DNA from: Duganella flavida
Lineage (GTDB): Bacteria > Pseudomonadota > Gammaproteobacteria > Burkholderiales > Burkholderiaceae_D
Length of the DNA stretch: 64,000 nucleotides
NCBI RefSeq assembly: GCF_009857445.1
Contig: NZ_WWCN01000001.1
Coordinates: 372,001 to 436,000, forward strand
Direction of reading: 5' to 3'
The position numbers were made by a program, and so were the translations under genes. Numbering within the stretch: the first letter of the stretch is position 1; each line of letters opens with the position of its first letter. Below the pieces are notes generated by a model. It was not told the DNA's origin and did not search any database. It saw nothing but the letters and a program-made list of their open reading frames with translations. Below, piece after piece: positions 1 through 8,378 of the stretch.

Positions 1-370
1 TGCGTGCGCGTGCAATCGCTTGGTAGTCGGCGTCAGTGAGAACTTCAGCGAGACGGGCGTGCAAGCGCTGTTGTTGAAGTTTGGCGATTGGCGTTTTGGC
101 GTCTTCAGCTAGCAGGGTGCTGCTGTCTTCCAGTTGAGGGATGGCGGCGTTCAGCCAGGATGGCCATTGCTGCCCGATGCGGCGGCGCCAGCGCAAGGCG
201 TCTGCAATGATCCAGATGACGCAGATGGCGACGGCTGCGGCGAGGCTGCTGGCAGCCAGCAGATAGGCGGCCAGTACGAGCGGCGCGAGGGCGAGCAGCC
301 ATTGCGATGCGCGGCGACGCAGGATGGCAGTCCAGAGGCGGCTGCGCAGATGGTCAGTGGCGCCGGGCAT
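1..370 (-). CDS. Membrane protein of the MoxR/DUF58 operon, cut by window edge
   Basis: An open frame runs from an ATG at 370 to base 1 without a stop, giving 123 visible codons; its end lies outside the window. The start overlaps the end of the BatA-like gene by 17 bases, as is common for coupled genes in one operon. The visible protein has an arginine-rich cytoplasmic N-terminus, then two closely spaced hydrophobic stretches (about residues 19-50), followed by a basic and then helical, charged region. I do not recognise the family. In similar clusters the MoxR and DUF58 genes are followed by small membrane or von Willebrand-type proteins, so a membrane partner of that system is the likely role (inference). 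Confidence 0.7.
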   Translation of the reverse strand, partial: MPGATDHLRSRLWTAILRRRASQWLLALAPLVLAAYLLAASSLAAAVAICVIWIIADALRWRRRIGQQWPSWLNAAIPQLEDSSTLLAEDAKTPIAKLQQQRLHARLAEVLTDADYQAIARAR

Positions 371-1511
371 GGGCAAGTATCCGTTCGATCATGAAGAGGG
401 CCAGCAGGGCGAAGGCGAGCCAGCTTGCAGGCTTGGCGTCTGCAATGGCGGGCAGCGTGCTGCGAGCGGCAGTGAAAATTTGCGATGGCGTGGCGTAGGC
501 CGGCGCTGGCGCTGCGGCCAGCAGTTGCCAGGCTTCGTACAGCGCACGCGCAGTGTCGGCATCACGCGGCGGAAAGACGTCCGAAGTCCATAAGCGGCCG
601 CGCGGCGAATCGGTGTATTTCAGCGTGAGGCCATTGATTGTCAGCGTCGAAGCGTTGGCCAGCTCCGGGAATGTTGCCAGCGCAGCGCGAGCGGCGGGCG
701 TCGAGGCGGCGGAGACTCGCACTGCGTCGACTGGCGAGGGTGCTGCGGCGAGCGGCGAGGCGGCGGCAATCCACCAGTCGGCGGCGCGCCACGTAGGTGG
801 TGGTTCGGCGTTTTGAGTGTCCCAGACGATTAGCGTGGTGCGGGCGTCCGGCTCGGAGGTGAGCTTGTAGTGACGAGCGGCGTCGCCTACGCTATCGAAA
901 GCGGCGAACAGCGACCGCCACGCGGTCACGCGCGTCGCTGGTGCCGCCAGCGCGATGTGCGTCTCGGCCTTGTCGGTGGCGGCTGCGCGCAGCGCTGCGA
1001 TGGGTGCTTCCTGTGCGGCGGCAAGCTGCGTGCGGATGGATAATTGGTGGCTGAACTGTGGCACGCGGGCAGGCATGGCGATTTGGCCGGCGCGGGCGAT
1101 GAGAAGCAGTTTGGCGTCGCTACGCCAATCGCGTTCATTTGTGCGCAGCCATTGCAGTGCGTCGTCTGGCAGCGGCATGCGCGTGGCGGTGCTGAAGCCT
1201 GCTGCGGCGATTTCTTTTTCTACCCACGCTGGATCGGCGCCGGAGTCGATCAATACGGTATCGCCGCGCCACGGGAGGATGGTCGCGGCCAGCCAGGCAA
1301 TCAGCGTTACCAGCATCAGGCAGCGCACCACCAGCAACAGCTTGTCGCGCCACTGCCAGACGCGCAGCTGTTCCGGAGGTGCGGATGGTAAGAAGCGCGC
1401 TGTCGCCAGCGACTCAGCTTTCACGCGCTGGCGTTTTTGGCGATGCCACCATATCGGCAGCAATAGTACCGGCAGCGCCAACCACCACAAGGGATAAGAA
1501 CTCAGCATCAT
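354..1511 (-). CDS. BatA-like membrane protein (aerotolerance-type N-terminal domain)
   Basis: The 385-residue protein has the layout of the BatA/aerotolerance N-terminal family. A hydrophobic segment lies at about residues 7-25 and a basic loop follows. A second membrane segment is at about 59-82, then a long extracytoplasmic region (about 85-360), and a third membrane segment at about 361-378 with a short basic tail. No clear MIDAS motif (DxSxS) was seen, so it is probably not a complete von Willebrand A protein. The start at 1511 overlaps the stop of the DUF58 gene as ATGA; an ATG at 1508 is an alternative. Its position behind MoxR and DUF58 supports a role with that chaperone-like ATPase in the envelope. 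Family is fairly sure, function is not known. Confidence 0.75.
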   Translation of the reverse strand: MMLSSYPLWWLALPVLLLPIWWHRQKRQRVKAESLATARFLPSAPPEQLRVWQWRDKLLLVVRCLMLVTLIAWLAATILPWRGDTVLIDSGADPAWVEKEIAAAGFSTATRMPLPDDALQWLRTNERDWRSDAKLLLIARAGQIAMPARVPQFSHQLSIRTQLAAAQEAPIAALRAAATDKAETHIALAAPATRVTAWRSLFAAFDSVGDAARHYKLTSEPDARTTLIVWDTQNAEPPPTWRAADWWIAAASPLAAAPSPVDAVRVSAASTPAARAALATFPELANASTLTINGLTLKYTDSPRGRLWTSDVFPPRDADTARALYEAWQLLAAAPAPAYATPSQIFTAARSTLPAIADAKPASWLAFALLALFMIERILAHARRH

Positions 1512-2407
1512 TTGGTAGCCCGCGCTCCCGCCAGCTGTAGCCAGCTGCGCAAGACGCCACTCAGAGGCTGCTCGATGCGCGCCTCGTAGTGGACGATATT
1601 ATTTTTACGGCAGCTGCCTGCCACACTATCGAAGTGCGCGCGGCTTTGCTGCTTGTACGATTCGCGGTCTGCATTGCTCATGCGATGCAGTCCATCCACT
1701 TGTTCAGGGTCGCGATAACCAGCGCCAGATTTGAAGCTGGCGTCGACTTCAGCCTGCGTGCGCAAGGTGAGCAAGCGCACGTCGTGACGCATATTGCGCA
1801 GGCGGAGCAAGGCTTCACTCAGCGGCGACGGCCAGTCGAGGAAATCGCTGGCAGCGAAAATCATGCTCGGTGCACGCGCGAAGTGCAAGCTGGCGCGCAG
1901 CGTTTCGGCGGATGGCAGCTGGCCGCGCGGTTCGGCTTTGGCCAGTGCCGCCAGCACGCGCTGCAACTGGCGCGGCCCGCGCGAGGCTGGCGTGAATTCG
2001 ACTTTGCCGTCGGTGCAGACCAGCAGGCCGAAGGCGTCGCTCTGACGTTGCGCGATAGCAGCGACGCAGGCCAGCACGGTGCGCGCGAACCAAAGTTTGT
2101 CGATGCCGTTAATTTCGCGGCTGGGTTCAGACATGGAGGCGGTGGCGTCCAGCCAAAGCCAGACGGCGACGTGGCTGTCGCGCTCCGCTTCACGGACGAA
2201 ATAGCGGTCGGCGCGAGCCAGCAGCTTCCAGTCCACGCGGCGCCATTCGTCGCCCGGCGCGTAGGCGCGGTACTCAGAGAATTCAACACCAGCACCACGC
2301 TCGCGGCCCGCGTGAATGCCGTGGCCAAGGCCCGCCAGCACGTGACGAATCACGAGCTCCAGATCCTTGGTCCGGGCCATCATGGCTGTAGTGGCGGCAG
2401 CTTGCAT
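1508..2407 (-). CDS. DUF58 domain protein
   Basis: This 299-residue protein is a DUF58 member. It shows the typical region around residues 35-70, with a GVEFSEYRAYAPGDEWRRVD-type stretch followed by WKLLAR. It continues into a von Willebrand-like fold with a DATAS motif resembling a MIDAS site (DxSxS with Thr). DUF58 proteins are almost always encoded next to MoxR-type AAA+ ATPases, as here: the ATG at 2407 overlaps the MoxR stop by one base (TGATG). They are thought to be clients or adaptors of MoxR in assembly or maturation of envelope or metalloprotein complexes; the actual partner here is unknown. No membrane segment is evident, so it is probably cytoplasmic. Confidence 0.85.
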   Translation of the reverse strand: MQAAATTAMMARTKDLELVIRHVLAGLGHGIHAGRERGAGVEFSEYRAYAPGDEWRRVDWKLLARADRYFVREAERDSHVAVWLWLDATASMSEPSREINGIDKLWFARTVLACVAAIAQRQSDAFGLLVCTDGKVEFTPASRGPRQLQRVLAALAKAEPRGQLPSAETLRASLHFARAPSMIFAASDFLDWPSPLSEALLRLRNMRHDVRLLTLRTQAEVDASFKSGAGYRDPEQVDGLHRMSNADRESYKQQSRAHFDSVAGSCRKNNIVHYEARIEQPLSGVLRSWLQLAGARATK

Positions 2408-3408
2408 CAGTCAGGTCGGATATGCTCGCGCAGGGCTTGCAGGATGTCGGCGATGGCGATGCCGTCGGCTTCCGCTTCGAAGTTGCGCAGCACGCGGTGC
2501 GCCAGCACCGGCAGCAGCATCTCGCCGATGTCTTCGCGCGTGACGGCGAGGCGGCCTTGCATCAGCGCGCGCGCCTTGGAGGCCAACACCAGGGCTTGGC
2601 CGGCACGCGGGCCGGCGCCCCAGCCGATATGCTTCTTCACCGCCGGCACCGTCGTCAGCGACGGACGCGTGGCGCGTACCAGGCGCGTGGCGTAGGCCAA
2701 GAGATGATCGCCGATCTCGATATCGCGCACCAGCTGCTGCAAGCGCAGGAGCGTGGCGACATCCATCACCGGCTCCGCATCTTTCAAGCCTGCGTGCGTG
2801 GTGGCGGAGACCATCGCAATCTCTTCTTCCTCGGTCGGATACACCACATCGATACGCAACAGGAAGCGGTCCAACTGCGCCTCCGGCAGCGGATAGGTGC
2901 CCGCCTGCTCGATCGGATTCTGCGTCGCCAGCACGAAGAAAGGCTTGGGCAGCTTGTGCGTCTGGCCTGCAAACGTCACCGAGCGCTCCTGCATCGCTTC
3001 CAGCAGCGCCGATTGCGTCTTCGGTGGCGCGCGGTTAATCTCGTCCGCCAGCAGCACCTGCGTAAACACCGGCCCTTGCTGGAAGCGGAACTCGCGCTTG
3101 CGCGTCGCATGGTCCTCTTCCAGAATCTCGGTGCCGACGATATCGGACGGCATCAGGTCCGGCGTGAACTGCACGCGATGGAAGTCCAGCTCCGTCGCCT
3201 GCGACAGCGACTTCACCAGCAGCGTCTTGCCCAGCCCAGGCACGCCCTCCACCAGCGCATGGCCACCAGCCAGCAGGCAGATGATCAGCGAATCGATCAC
3301 ATTCTCCTGGCCGATAATCACGCGGCCCATGCTGGCCTTGAGCGCCTTCACCTTGGCGGTTAGCTCGCCGATTTCTTGTTCGCTCCAGGCGATTGCACCA
3401 TCAGCCAT
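2407..3408 (-). CDS. MoxR-family AAA+ ATPase
   Basis: The 333-residue protein has the MoxR signature. Walker A is GVPGLGKT at residues 55-62, Walker B is LLADEINR with the following APPKTQSALLEAMQE stretch, and the sensor region is LATQNPIEQAGTYPLPEAQLDRF. MoxR ATPases act as cytoplasmic chaperone-like motors that mature or insert cofactors into partner complexes, usually with DUF58 and von Willebrand proteins. Here it lies 5 bases after DUF4159 and is coupled to DUF58 by a one-base overlap, so these genes very likely form one transcription unit. Length and motifs are intact. The substrate cannot be read from sequence; the linked Tat-exported TldD proteins are a candidate (inference). Confidence 0.93.
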   Translation of the reverse strand: MADGAIAWSEQEIGELTAKVKALKASMGRVIIGQENVIDSLIICLLAGGHALVEGVPGLGKTLLVKSLSQATELDFHRVQFTPDLMPSDIVGTEILEEDHATRKREFRFQQGPVFTQVLLADEINRAPPKTQSALLEAMQERSVTFAGQTHKLPKPFFVLATQNPIEQAGTYPLPEAQLDRFLLRIDVVYPTEEEEIAMVSATTHAGLKDAEPVMDVATLLRLQQLVRDIEIGDHLLAYATRLVRATRPSLTTVPAVKKHIGWGAGPRAGQALVLASKARALMQGRLAVTREDIGEMLLPVLAHRVLRNFEAEADGIAIADILQALREHIRPD

Positions 3409-3413
3409 AATAA

Positions 3414-4037
3414 CTACGCTCCCAACGCATATTGAATGATATTGACCGCAAAGCGGGTATTATCGACCGCGAGAAAACGCTTGTTGCGGAAGTCGTAATC
3501 CCACTCGCAGCCGTAGTCCTTGTTGCTATACAAAAGCCGCACGCGGCCGCCCACTTCGACCGCCTTCAGATAGTCGTGCACCAAATCGTCGCCCCAGCCG
3601 TTCAGCTCCACGGCGGTATTCGGCGGACCATCTTCAAACTTGAAGAAGCTCGAATAGATCGCGTGATTGTTCGGAATCTTGTGCAGCGCCTTCGGCCCGA
3701 AGATGCGGCCAATTTCAGCCTCGAACGATTTCGCAAACAGCCCGTCGATGTCGTGGTTGCAGTCGTCCACGAACAGGAAGCCGCCGCCCTTGATGTAGCG
3801 CTCAAGATTCTTGCGCTCGGCCGCAGTGAACTGCACCAGCTTGTGGCCAGCGAAATAGCAGAACGGCGCCTCCAGCATCTTGGGGTCGGACAGCGCGACG
3901 ATGCGCTCAACGGGATCGACTCGCAAAGTCGTGTACTCGACCAGCGAATTAAGCACGTTGCTGGGCATGCGGACATCCACATCCCAGTCGCCCGACTCGT
4001 AAGTCAGGCGCGTGAAATAGAAATCGTACGAAGCCAC
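3414..4037 (-). CDS. DUF4159 domain protein
   Basis: A 207-residue protein of the DUF4159 type. It opens with YDFYFTRLTYESGDWD, has a central FVDDCNHD stretch, and contains a GGGFLFVDD-like strand typical of a class I glutamine-amidotransferase-like fold. No signal peptide or membrane segment is visible. DUF4159 domains occur in many MoxR/DUF58/BatA clusters, either alone or at the end of a larger membrane protein. Here the domain stands alone, 4 bases after a TldE-type gene and 5 bases before moxR. The function of DUF4159 is not established; co-transcription with the MoxR system and the TldD/TldE pairs is the only clue. Confidence 0.8.
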   Translation of the reverse strand: MASYDFYFTRLTYESGDWDVDVRMPSNVLNSLVEYTTLRVDPVERIVALSDPKMLEAPFCYFAGHKLVQFTAAERKNLERYIKGGGFLFVDDCNHDIDGLFAKSFEAEIGRIFGPKALHKIPNNHAIYSSFFKFEDGPPNTAVELNGWGDDLVHDYLKAVEVGGRVRLLYSNKDYGCEWDYDFRNKRFLAVDNTRFAVNIIQYALGA

Positions 4038-4041
4038 GGCG

Positions 4042-5379
4042 TTAAACCGCGTCCGACAGGGACGTGAAATTAAAGTCGCGCACCTTCATCGGCGGGATCA
4101 GCATCTGGTAGCGCACTTCGTCGCCGCCGATCACTACCGGCTTACCCAGTTCATCGATGTTGTTCAACATCGACACCGGGCTTTCATTGAAGCGGAAGTT
4201 TTTGATCGGATGCTTGATCTTGCCATTCTCGATGTAGAAGGTGCCATCGCGCGTCAAACCGGTCAGCAGCAGCGATTGCGGATCCACCATGCGGATGTAC
4301 CAGGTGCGCGTGACGAGGATGCCCTTCTTGGTCGACGCAATCAGTTCCTCGGTCGACTTGCCGCCGCCCGCCATGATCATATTGCCGTGACGGCCCACCG
4401 CGCGCTGGCCTTGTTTCTCGGCCCAGTAGCGCGTGTAATCCAGCGAGGCGATCTTGCCGCCCTTGATCACATCCGCGCGCTCGCGCGCCAGCATGGCCTG
4501 GCTATCCCACGGCAGCACCGGCACTTCCGGATTCCACGGATCGGCCCAGATGTTGACCTGCTCATCGAACAGCTTTTCGCCGAGGCGATTGCCGCCGCCT
4601 TTCTTGGCGAGGAAGCTGCGGCCTTCGTCCGCCTGGCGCGCATCGAAAGCGCCGAACATGCGGCCGATGATTTCCGAGGTCGCCGCCGGTTCCAGGATCA
4701 CTGTGTAGCGACCCGGCTCCAACGCCTTGGCATCCACCGATTTCACCGCCTTCTCGATGGCGATTTCGGAAGCTTCGCGCACGTCGAACTTGCGGGCGTC
4801 GTTAGCGGAGCGCGTAACCCAGCCGGAACCGCGTCCATCTTCGGTACGCGTGGTGACCGTGAACCCGAGATTGCTCAAGGTCTGGTAGCCGAACACACCG
4901 TTCGAGTTAGCCACCGTTTCAAAGCCGGTGGTATCGCTGAAGAAGCCCGCAGCGACCAAGCCTTGCTTCTTCGCCGCGTTGATGCTGGCCGCAGCCACTT
5001 CCGCGCGATACTCAGGATCGATGGCGGCAGTGGCATCGCTGAACGTCGCCGAAGCCTTGTAGTCCTGCTGCTTGATCGCAGGCTGGAACTCCGGATTCTC
5101 CGGCGCGAGACGCGCCACGTCTTCCGCGCGGCGCACCACTTTTTCCAGCGACTTTTCGTCAAACTCATTGATCGACGCCGTACCCTGCTTCTTCCCGAAA
5201 GCCACGCTCACAGTCAGTTGCGTGTTCTCGATCAGGCCCGCCGTCGATACCGCGTTGCGCGCATAGCGGATATTGCCGTTGCGGTTACCGCTGATCTGCA
5301 CACGGCATTCATCAGCGCGCGACAACGACATGACCTTGTCGCAGATACGCTTTGCTTCTTCCTGCGTCAGCATCTTCAT
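4042..5379 (-). CDS. TldE/PmbA-type protein, copy A
   Basis: This 445-residue protein belongs to the TldD/PmbA (peptidase U62) family and corresponds to the TldE/PmbA partner. It lacks the HExxxH zinc motif; the equivalent stretch reads ILEPAATSEIIGRMF. In the characterised Escherichia coli system TldD and TldE form a heterodimeric protease that trims microcin B17 and degrades CcdA. No export signal is visible although its TldD partner has one. It is closely similar over its whole length to the protein encoded at 7023-8360, with the same 445-residue length and the same C-terminal MKVRDFNFTSLSDAV, so the pair arose by duplication. It follows copy A of the TldD-type gene after 3 bases. Confidence 0.88.
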   Translation of the reverse strand: MKMLTQEEAKRICDKVMSLSRADECRVQISGNRNGNIRYARNAVSTAGLIENTQLTVSVAFGKKQGTASINEFDEKSLEKVVRRAEDVARLAPENPEFQPAIKQQDYKASATFSDATAAIDPEYRAEVAAASINAAKKQGLVAAGFFSDTTGFETVANSNGVFGYQTLSNLGFTVTTRTEDGRGSGWVTRSANDARKFDVREASEIAIEKAVKSVDAKALEPGRYTVILEPAATSEIIGRMFGAFDARQADEGRSFLAKKGGGNRLGEKLFDEQVNIWADPWNPEVPVLPWDSQAMLARERADVIKGGKIASLDYTRYWAEKQGQRAVGRHGNMIMAGGGKSTEELIASTKKGILVTRTWYIRMVDPQSLLLTGLTRDGTFYIENGKIKHPIKNFRFNESPVSMLNNIDELGKPVVIGGDEVRYQMLIPPMKVRDFNFTSLSDAV

Positions 5380-5382
5380 GGT

Positions 5383-7020
5383 TTATCCAATCTTGCGGGC
5401 AGTGTTGATCACGTTGATGCCATTGAAGCGCGTGGTCGGCGAACCGTGCGACACGGCGCTAACCTGGCTAGGCTGGCCTTTACCGTCGAAGAAGGAACCG
5501 CCCATGCGCCAGTCTCGCTCATCGCACAGCGCCGAGCAGGATTGCCAGAACTCTTGCGTGTTCGACTGGTAGGCCACGTCTTCCAGCTGGTTGACGATTT
5601 TGCCGTTCTTGATTTCGAAGTAAAGCTGGCCGCCGAACTGGAAGTTGTAGCGCTGCTGGTCGATAGAATACGAACCGCGGCCGAGGATGTAAATGCCCTT
5701 CTTGACATCCTTCACCATCTCGTCCGGCGTCAGCTTCTTCTTGCCCGCTTCCAGCGACACGTTAGGCATGCGCTGGAACTGCACGCTGCTCCAGCTATCC
5801 GCGTATGAGCAGCCGTGCGATTCTTTTTCGCCGATGATGGCGGCTTGGTCGCGCGTGGCCTGGTAGTTGACCAGGATGCCGTTGCGGATCAAGTCCCAGC
5901 GCTTGGAAGCCACGCCTTCGTCGTCGTAGCCGACGAGGCCCAGCGACGCTGGCGTAGTTTTGTCGGCGACGATGTTGACGAGGTCCGAGCCATACTTGAA
6001 GTTCCCGGTCTTCCACTTGTCCAGCGTAGCGAAGCTGGTGCCGGCGTAGTTAGCCTCGTAACCCAGCACCCGATCCAGCTCGGTGGCGTGGCCGACCGAC
6101 TCGTGAATCGTCAAGAACAGGTGTTCCGGCGACAGCACCAGATCGTACTTGCCCGGTTCGACCGTTTTGGCGGTCAGTTTCTCTTTCGCCTGACGGCCCG
6201 CCGCACGTGCGTCTTCGATCAAATCGTAAGCGCCCTTGTACAGCGTGGTGACGCCGCCGGCGGCCTGCACGCGGTTCTGCGGTTTGCAGTCGAAGAATTC
6301 ATAACCCATGCTGGCCGGCGACGACAAGCCGTCGCGCGTGCGGAACTTGCCGCTGGCCTTATCGACTGCGGTAGCGGTCAGCGGCGACCACAAACGATGG
6401 ATGTCCTGATCGATGTAAGAACCATCGGTGGACGCGAAGTACTTCTGCTGGTTCACCTGGAACAGCATGGAGCGCATGAAGTTCGCGCCCGCGTCCATGC
6501 CGGCCTTGTTCGCGGCCAGCAGCAGCTCGGCCTTCTCGGCGATCGGCACGGCGCGCCAGTCTTTCTTGACGGGCGTGGCCCACGACACTTCGCCCACGCC
6601 CTTTACCGGCGCCAGTATCACAGGCTCGGTTTGCAGCGTCGCATTGGCTTTGGCGATAGCGACTGCCTGGCGCGCGGCGTCGGCCACCGCGTCCAACGTC
6701 ATCACGTTGGTGGCACAGAAGCCATAGGCGCCGTTGGCGATCACGCGCACGCCGACACCAGAGGACTCGGTATTGACGATGTTCTCCACGTTCAAATCAC
6801 GCGTGGTGATGAACTGATTCAAATAGCGGCCGATGCGCACGTCGCAATACGTGGCACCGGCCTTGGTCGCCGCATTCATGGCGGCGTCGGCCAGCGATTT
6901 TTTAAACTGCACGGCCATCGGGTTAAGCAGCTCGTCAGCCGCGATGGCGTTACCGAAGACCGGCACCAGCAAGACGCCGCCCGCGGCAGCGCCAATTTTC
7001 AGGAATGAACGGCGTTCCAT
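5383..7020 (-). CDS. Tat-exported TldD-type metalloprotease, copy A
   Basis: A 545-residue TldD-type protein. The catalytic zinc motif HESVGH starts at residue 306 (HExxxH; His306 and His311), as in active TldD proteins. Unlike classic cytoplasmic TldD, it begins with a twin-arginine signal: ERRSFLK, then a glycine/alanine-rich hydrophobic stretch ending near residue 28 in AIAAD. This predicts folded export to the periplasm by the Tat pathway (inference from the motif). The gene lies 2 bases after the downstream-copy TldE gene and 3 bases before its own TldE partner, so all are co-transcribed. It is a close paralogue of the gene at 8379-10016, with the same length and same motif position. Substrate unknown. 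Confidence 0.9.
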   Translation of the reverse strand: MERRSFLKIGAAAGGVLLVPVFGNAIAADELLNPMAVQFKKSLADAAMNAATKAGATYCDVRIGRYLNQFITTRDLNVENIVNTESSGVGVRVIANGAYGFCATNVMTLDAVADAARQAVAIAKANATLQTEPVILAPVKGVGEVSWATPVKKDWRAVPIAEKAELLLAANKAGMDAGANFMRSMLFQVNQQKYFASTDGSYIDQDIHRLWSPLTATAVDKASGKFRTRDGLSSPASMGYEFFDCKPQNRVQAAGGVTTLYKGAYDLIEDARAAGRQAKEKLTAKTVEPGKYDLVLSPEHLFLTIHESVGHATELDRVLGYEANYAGTSFATLDKWKTGNFKYGSDLVNIVADKTTPASLGLVGYDDEGVASKRWDLIRNGILVNYQATRDQAAIIGEKESHGCSYADSWSSVQFQRMPNVSLEAGKKKLTPDEMVKDVKKGIYILGRGSYSIDQQRYNFQFGGQLYFEIKNGKIVNQLEDVAYQSNTQEFWQSCSALCDERDWRMGGSFFDGKGQPSQVSAVSHGSPTTRFNGINVINTARKIG

Positions 7021-7022
7021 GA

Positions 7023-8360
7023 TTACACCGCGTCCGACAGCGAAGTAAAGTTGAAGTCACGGACCTTCATGGCCGGGATCAGCAACTGGAACTGCGACTC
7101 ATCGCCCGACAGGATTTCCGGCTTGCCGATTTCGTCGATGTTGTTCAACATCGAGACCGGGCTTTCGTTGAAGCGGAAGTTCTTGATCGGGTGCTTGATC
7201 TTGCCGTTCTCGATATAGAACGTACCATCGCGGGTCAAGCCGGTCAGCAGCACCGACTGCGGATCCACCATGCGGATGTACCAGGTGCGGGTGACCAGGA
7301 TGCCCTTCTTGGTGTTGGCGATCAGCTCTTCGGTCGACTTGTTGGTGCCGGCCATGATGATATTGCCCGGCGTGCCAACAGCGCGCTTGCCCATCTTCTT
7401 GGCCCAGTACTGCGAGTAGTCCAGCGAAGCGATCTTGCCGTTCTTGATGATGTCCTGACGCTCGCGCGCCAGCATGCTGCGCGTGTCGAACGGCAGCACG
7501 GCGACATCTTTATCCCAAGGGTCGGCCCAGACGTTGACCTGCTCATCGAACAGCTTTTCGCCCATGCGATTGCCACCGCCTTTTTTAGCTAGGAAGCTGC
7601 GGCCCTCATCGGCCGAACGGGCATCGAAGGCGTTGAACATATAGGCCAGAATGTCGGAGGTCGCAGCCGGTTCCAGGATCACGGTGTAGCGGCCCGGTTC
7701 CAGCGCCTTGGCATCCACCGAACGCAGAGCCTTCTCAATAGCGATGTCAGATGCGGCACGCGCATCGAACTTGCTGGCGTCGCCCACGCTGCGCTTGACC
7801 CACCCGGAACCACGGCCGTCTTCAGTACGCACGGTCAGTGTGAAGTCCAGGCCCGTGTCCTGCTGGTAGCCGAACACACCGTTGGAGTTGGCGATGGAGG
7901 TGAACGAGGTGCCGTCAGTGAAGAAGCCCGCCGCCACCAGCTTGTTCTTGCGCGAGTTCTCGATGCTGTAGGCCGCAACTTGCGCGCGGAATTCAGGATC
8001 GATATCGGCGGTCTTCTGGAAGAAGGTCTCGGTGGCCTTGTACTCTTGCTTGGTCGGCGTTGGCATGAACTCCGGATTTTCCGGCGCCAGACGTGCCAGA
8101 TCTTCCGCGCGGCGCACGGCTTTTTCCAGCGACTTTTCGTCGAATTCATTCACGGTGGCCGTGCCTTGCTTCTTACCGAAAGCGACCGACACCACCAGCT
8201 GCGTATCTTCAATCAAACCGGCGGTCGACACGGCATTGCGCGCGTAGCGGATATTGCCCTTGCGCGCGCCGTTGATGGTCACTTCGCACTGGTCAGCCTT
8301 GGTCAGCGACAGCACTTTATCGCTGATACGCTTGGTCTCTTCTTGACTCAGGAATTTCAT
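7023..8360 (-). CDS. TldE/PmbA-type protein, copy B
   Basis: The second 445-residue TldE/PmbA-type protein. Like copy A it has no HExxxH motif and no signal peptide, so it should be the non-catalytic partner of a TldD/TldE heterodimer. A good ribosome-binding site (GGAGAG) stands just before the ATG at 8360, within the 18-base gap to the upstream TldD-type gene. The C-terminal half (from the LEPGRYTVILEP region onward) is nearly the same as copy A, while the first half has diverged more, for example around residues 85-190. The two copies may therefore recognise different substrates with a conserved scaffold (inference). Confidence 0.88.
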   Translation of the reverse strand: MKFLSQEETKRISDKVLSLTKADQCEVTINGARKGNIRYARNAVSTAGLIEDTQLVVSVAFGKKQGTATVNEFDEKSLEKAVRRAEDLARLAPENPEFMPTPTKQEYKATETFFQKTADIDPEFRAQVAAYSIENSRKNKLVAAGFFTDGTSFTSIANSNGVFGYQQDTGLDFTLTVRTEDGRGSGWVKRSVGDASKFDARAASDIAIEKALRSVDAKALEPGRYTVILEPAATSDILAYMFNAFDARSADEGRSFLAKKGGGNRMGEKLFDEQVNVWADPWDKDVAVLPFDTRSMLARERQDIIKNGKIASLDYSQYWAKKMGKRAVGTPGNIIMAGTNKSTEELIANTKKGILVTRTWYIRMVDPQSVLLTGLTRDGTFYIENGKIKHPIKNFRFNESPVSMLNNIDEIGKPEILSGDESQFQLLIPAMKVRDFNFTSLSDAV

Positions 8361-8378
8361 CTTATCTCTCTCCAGTGC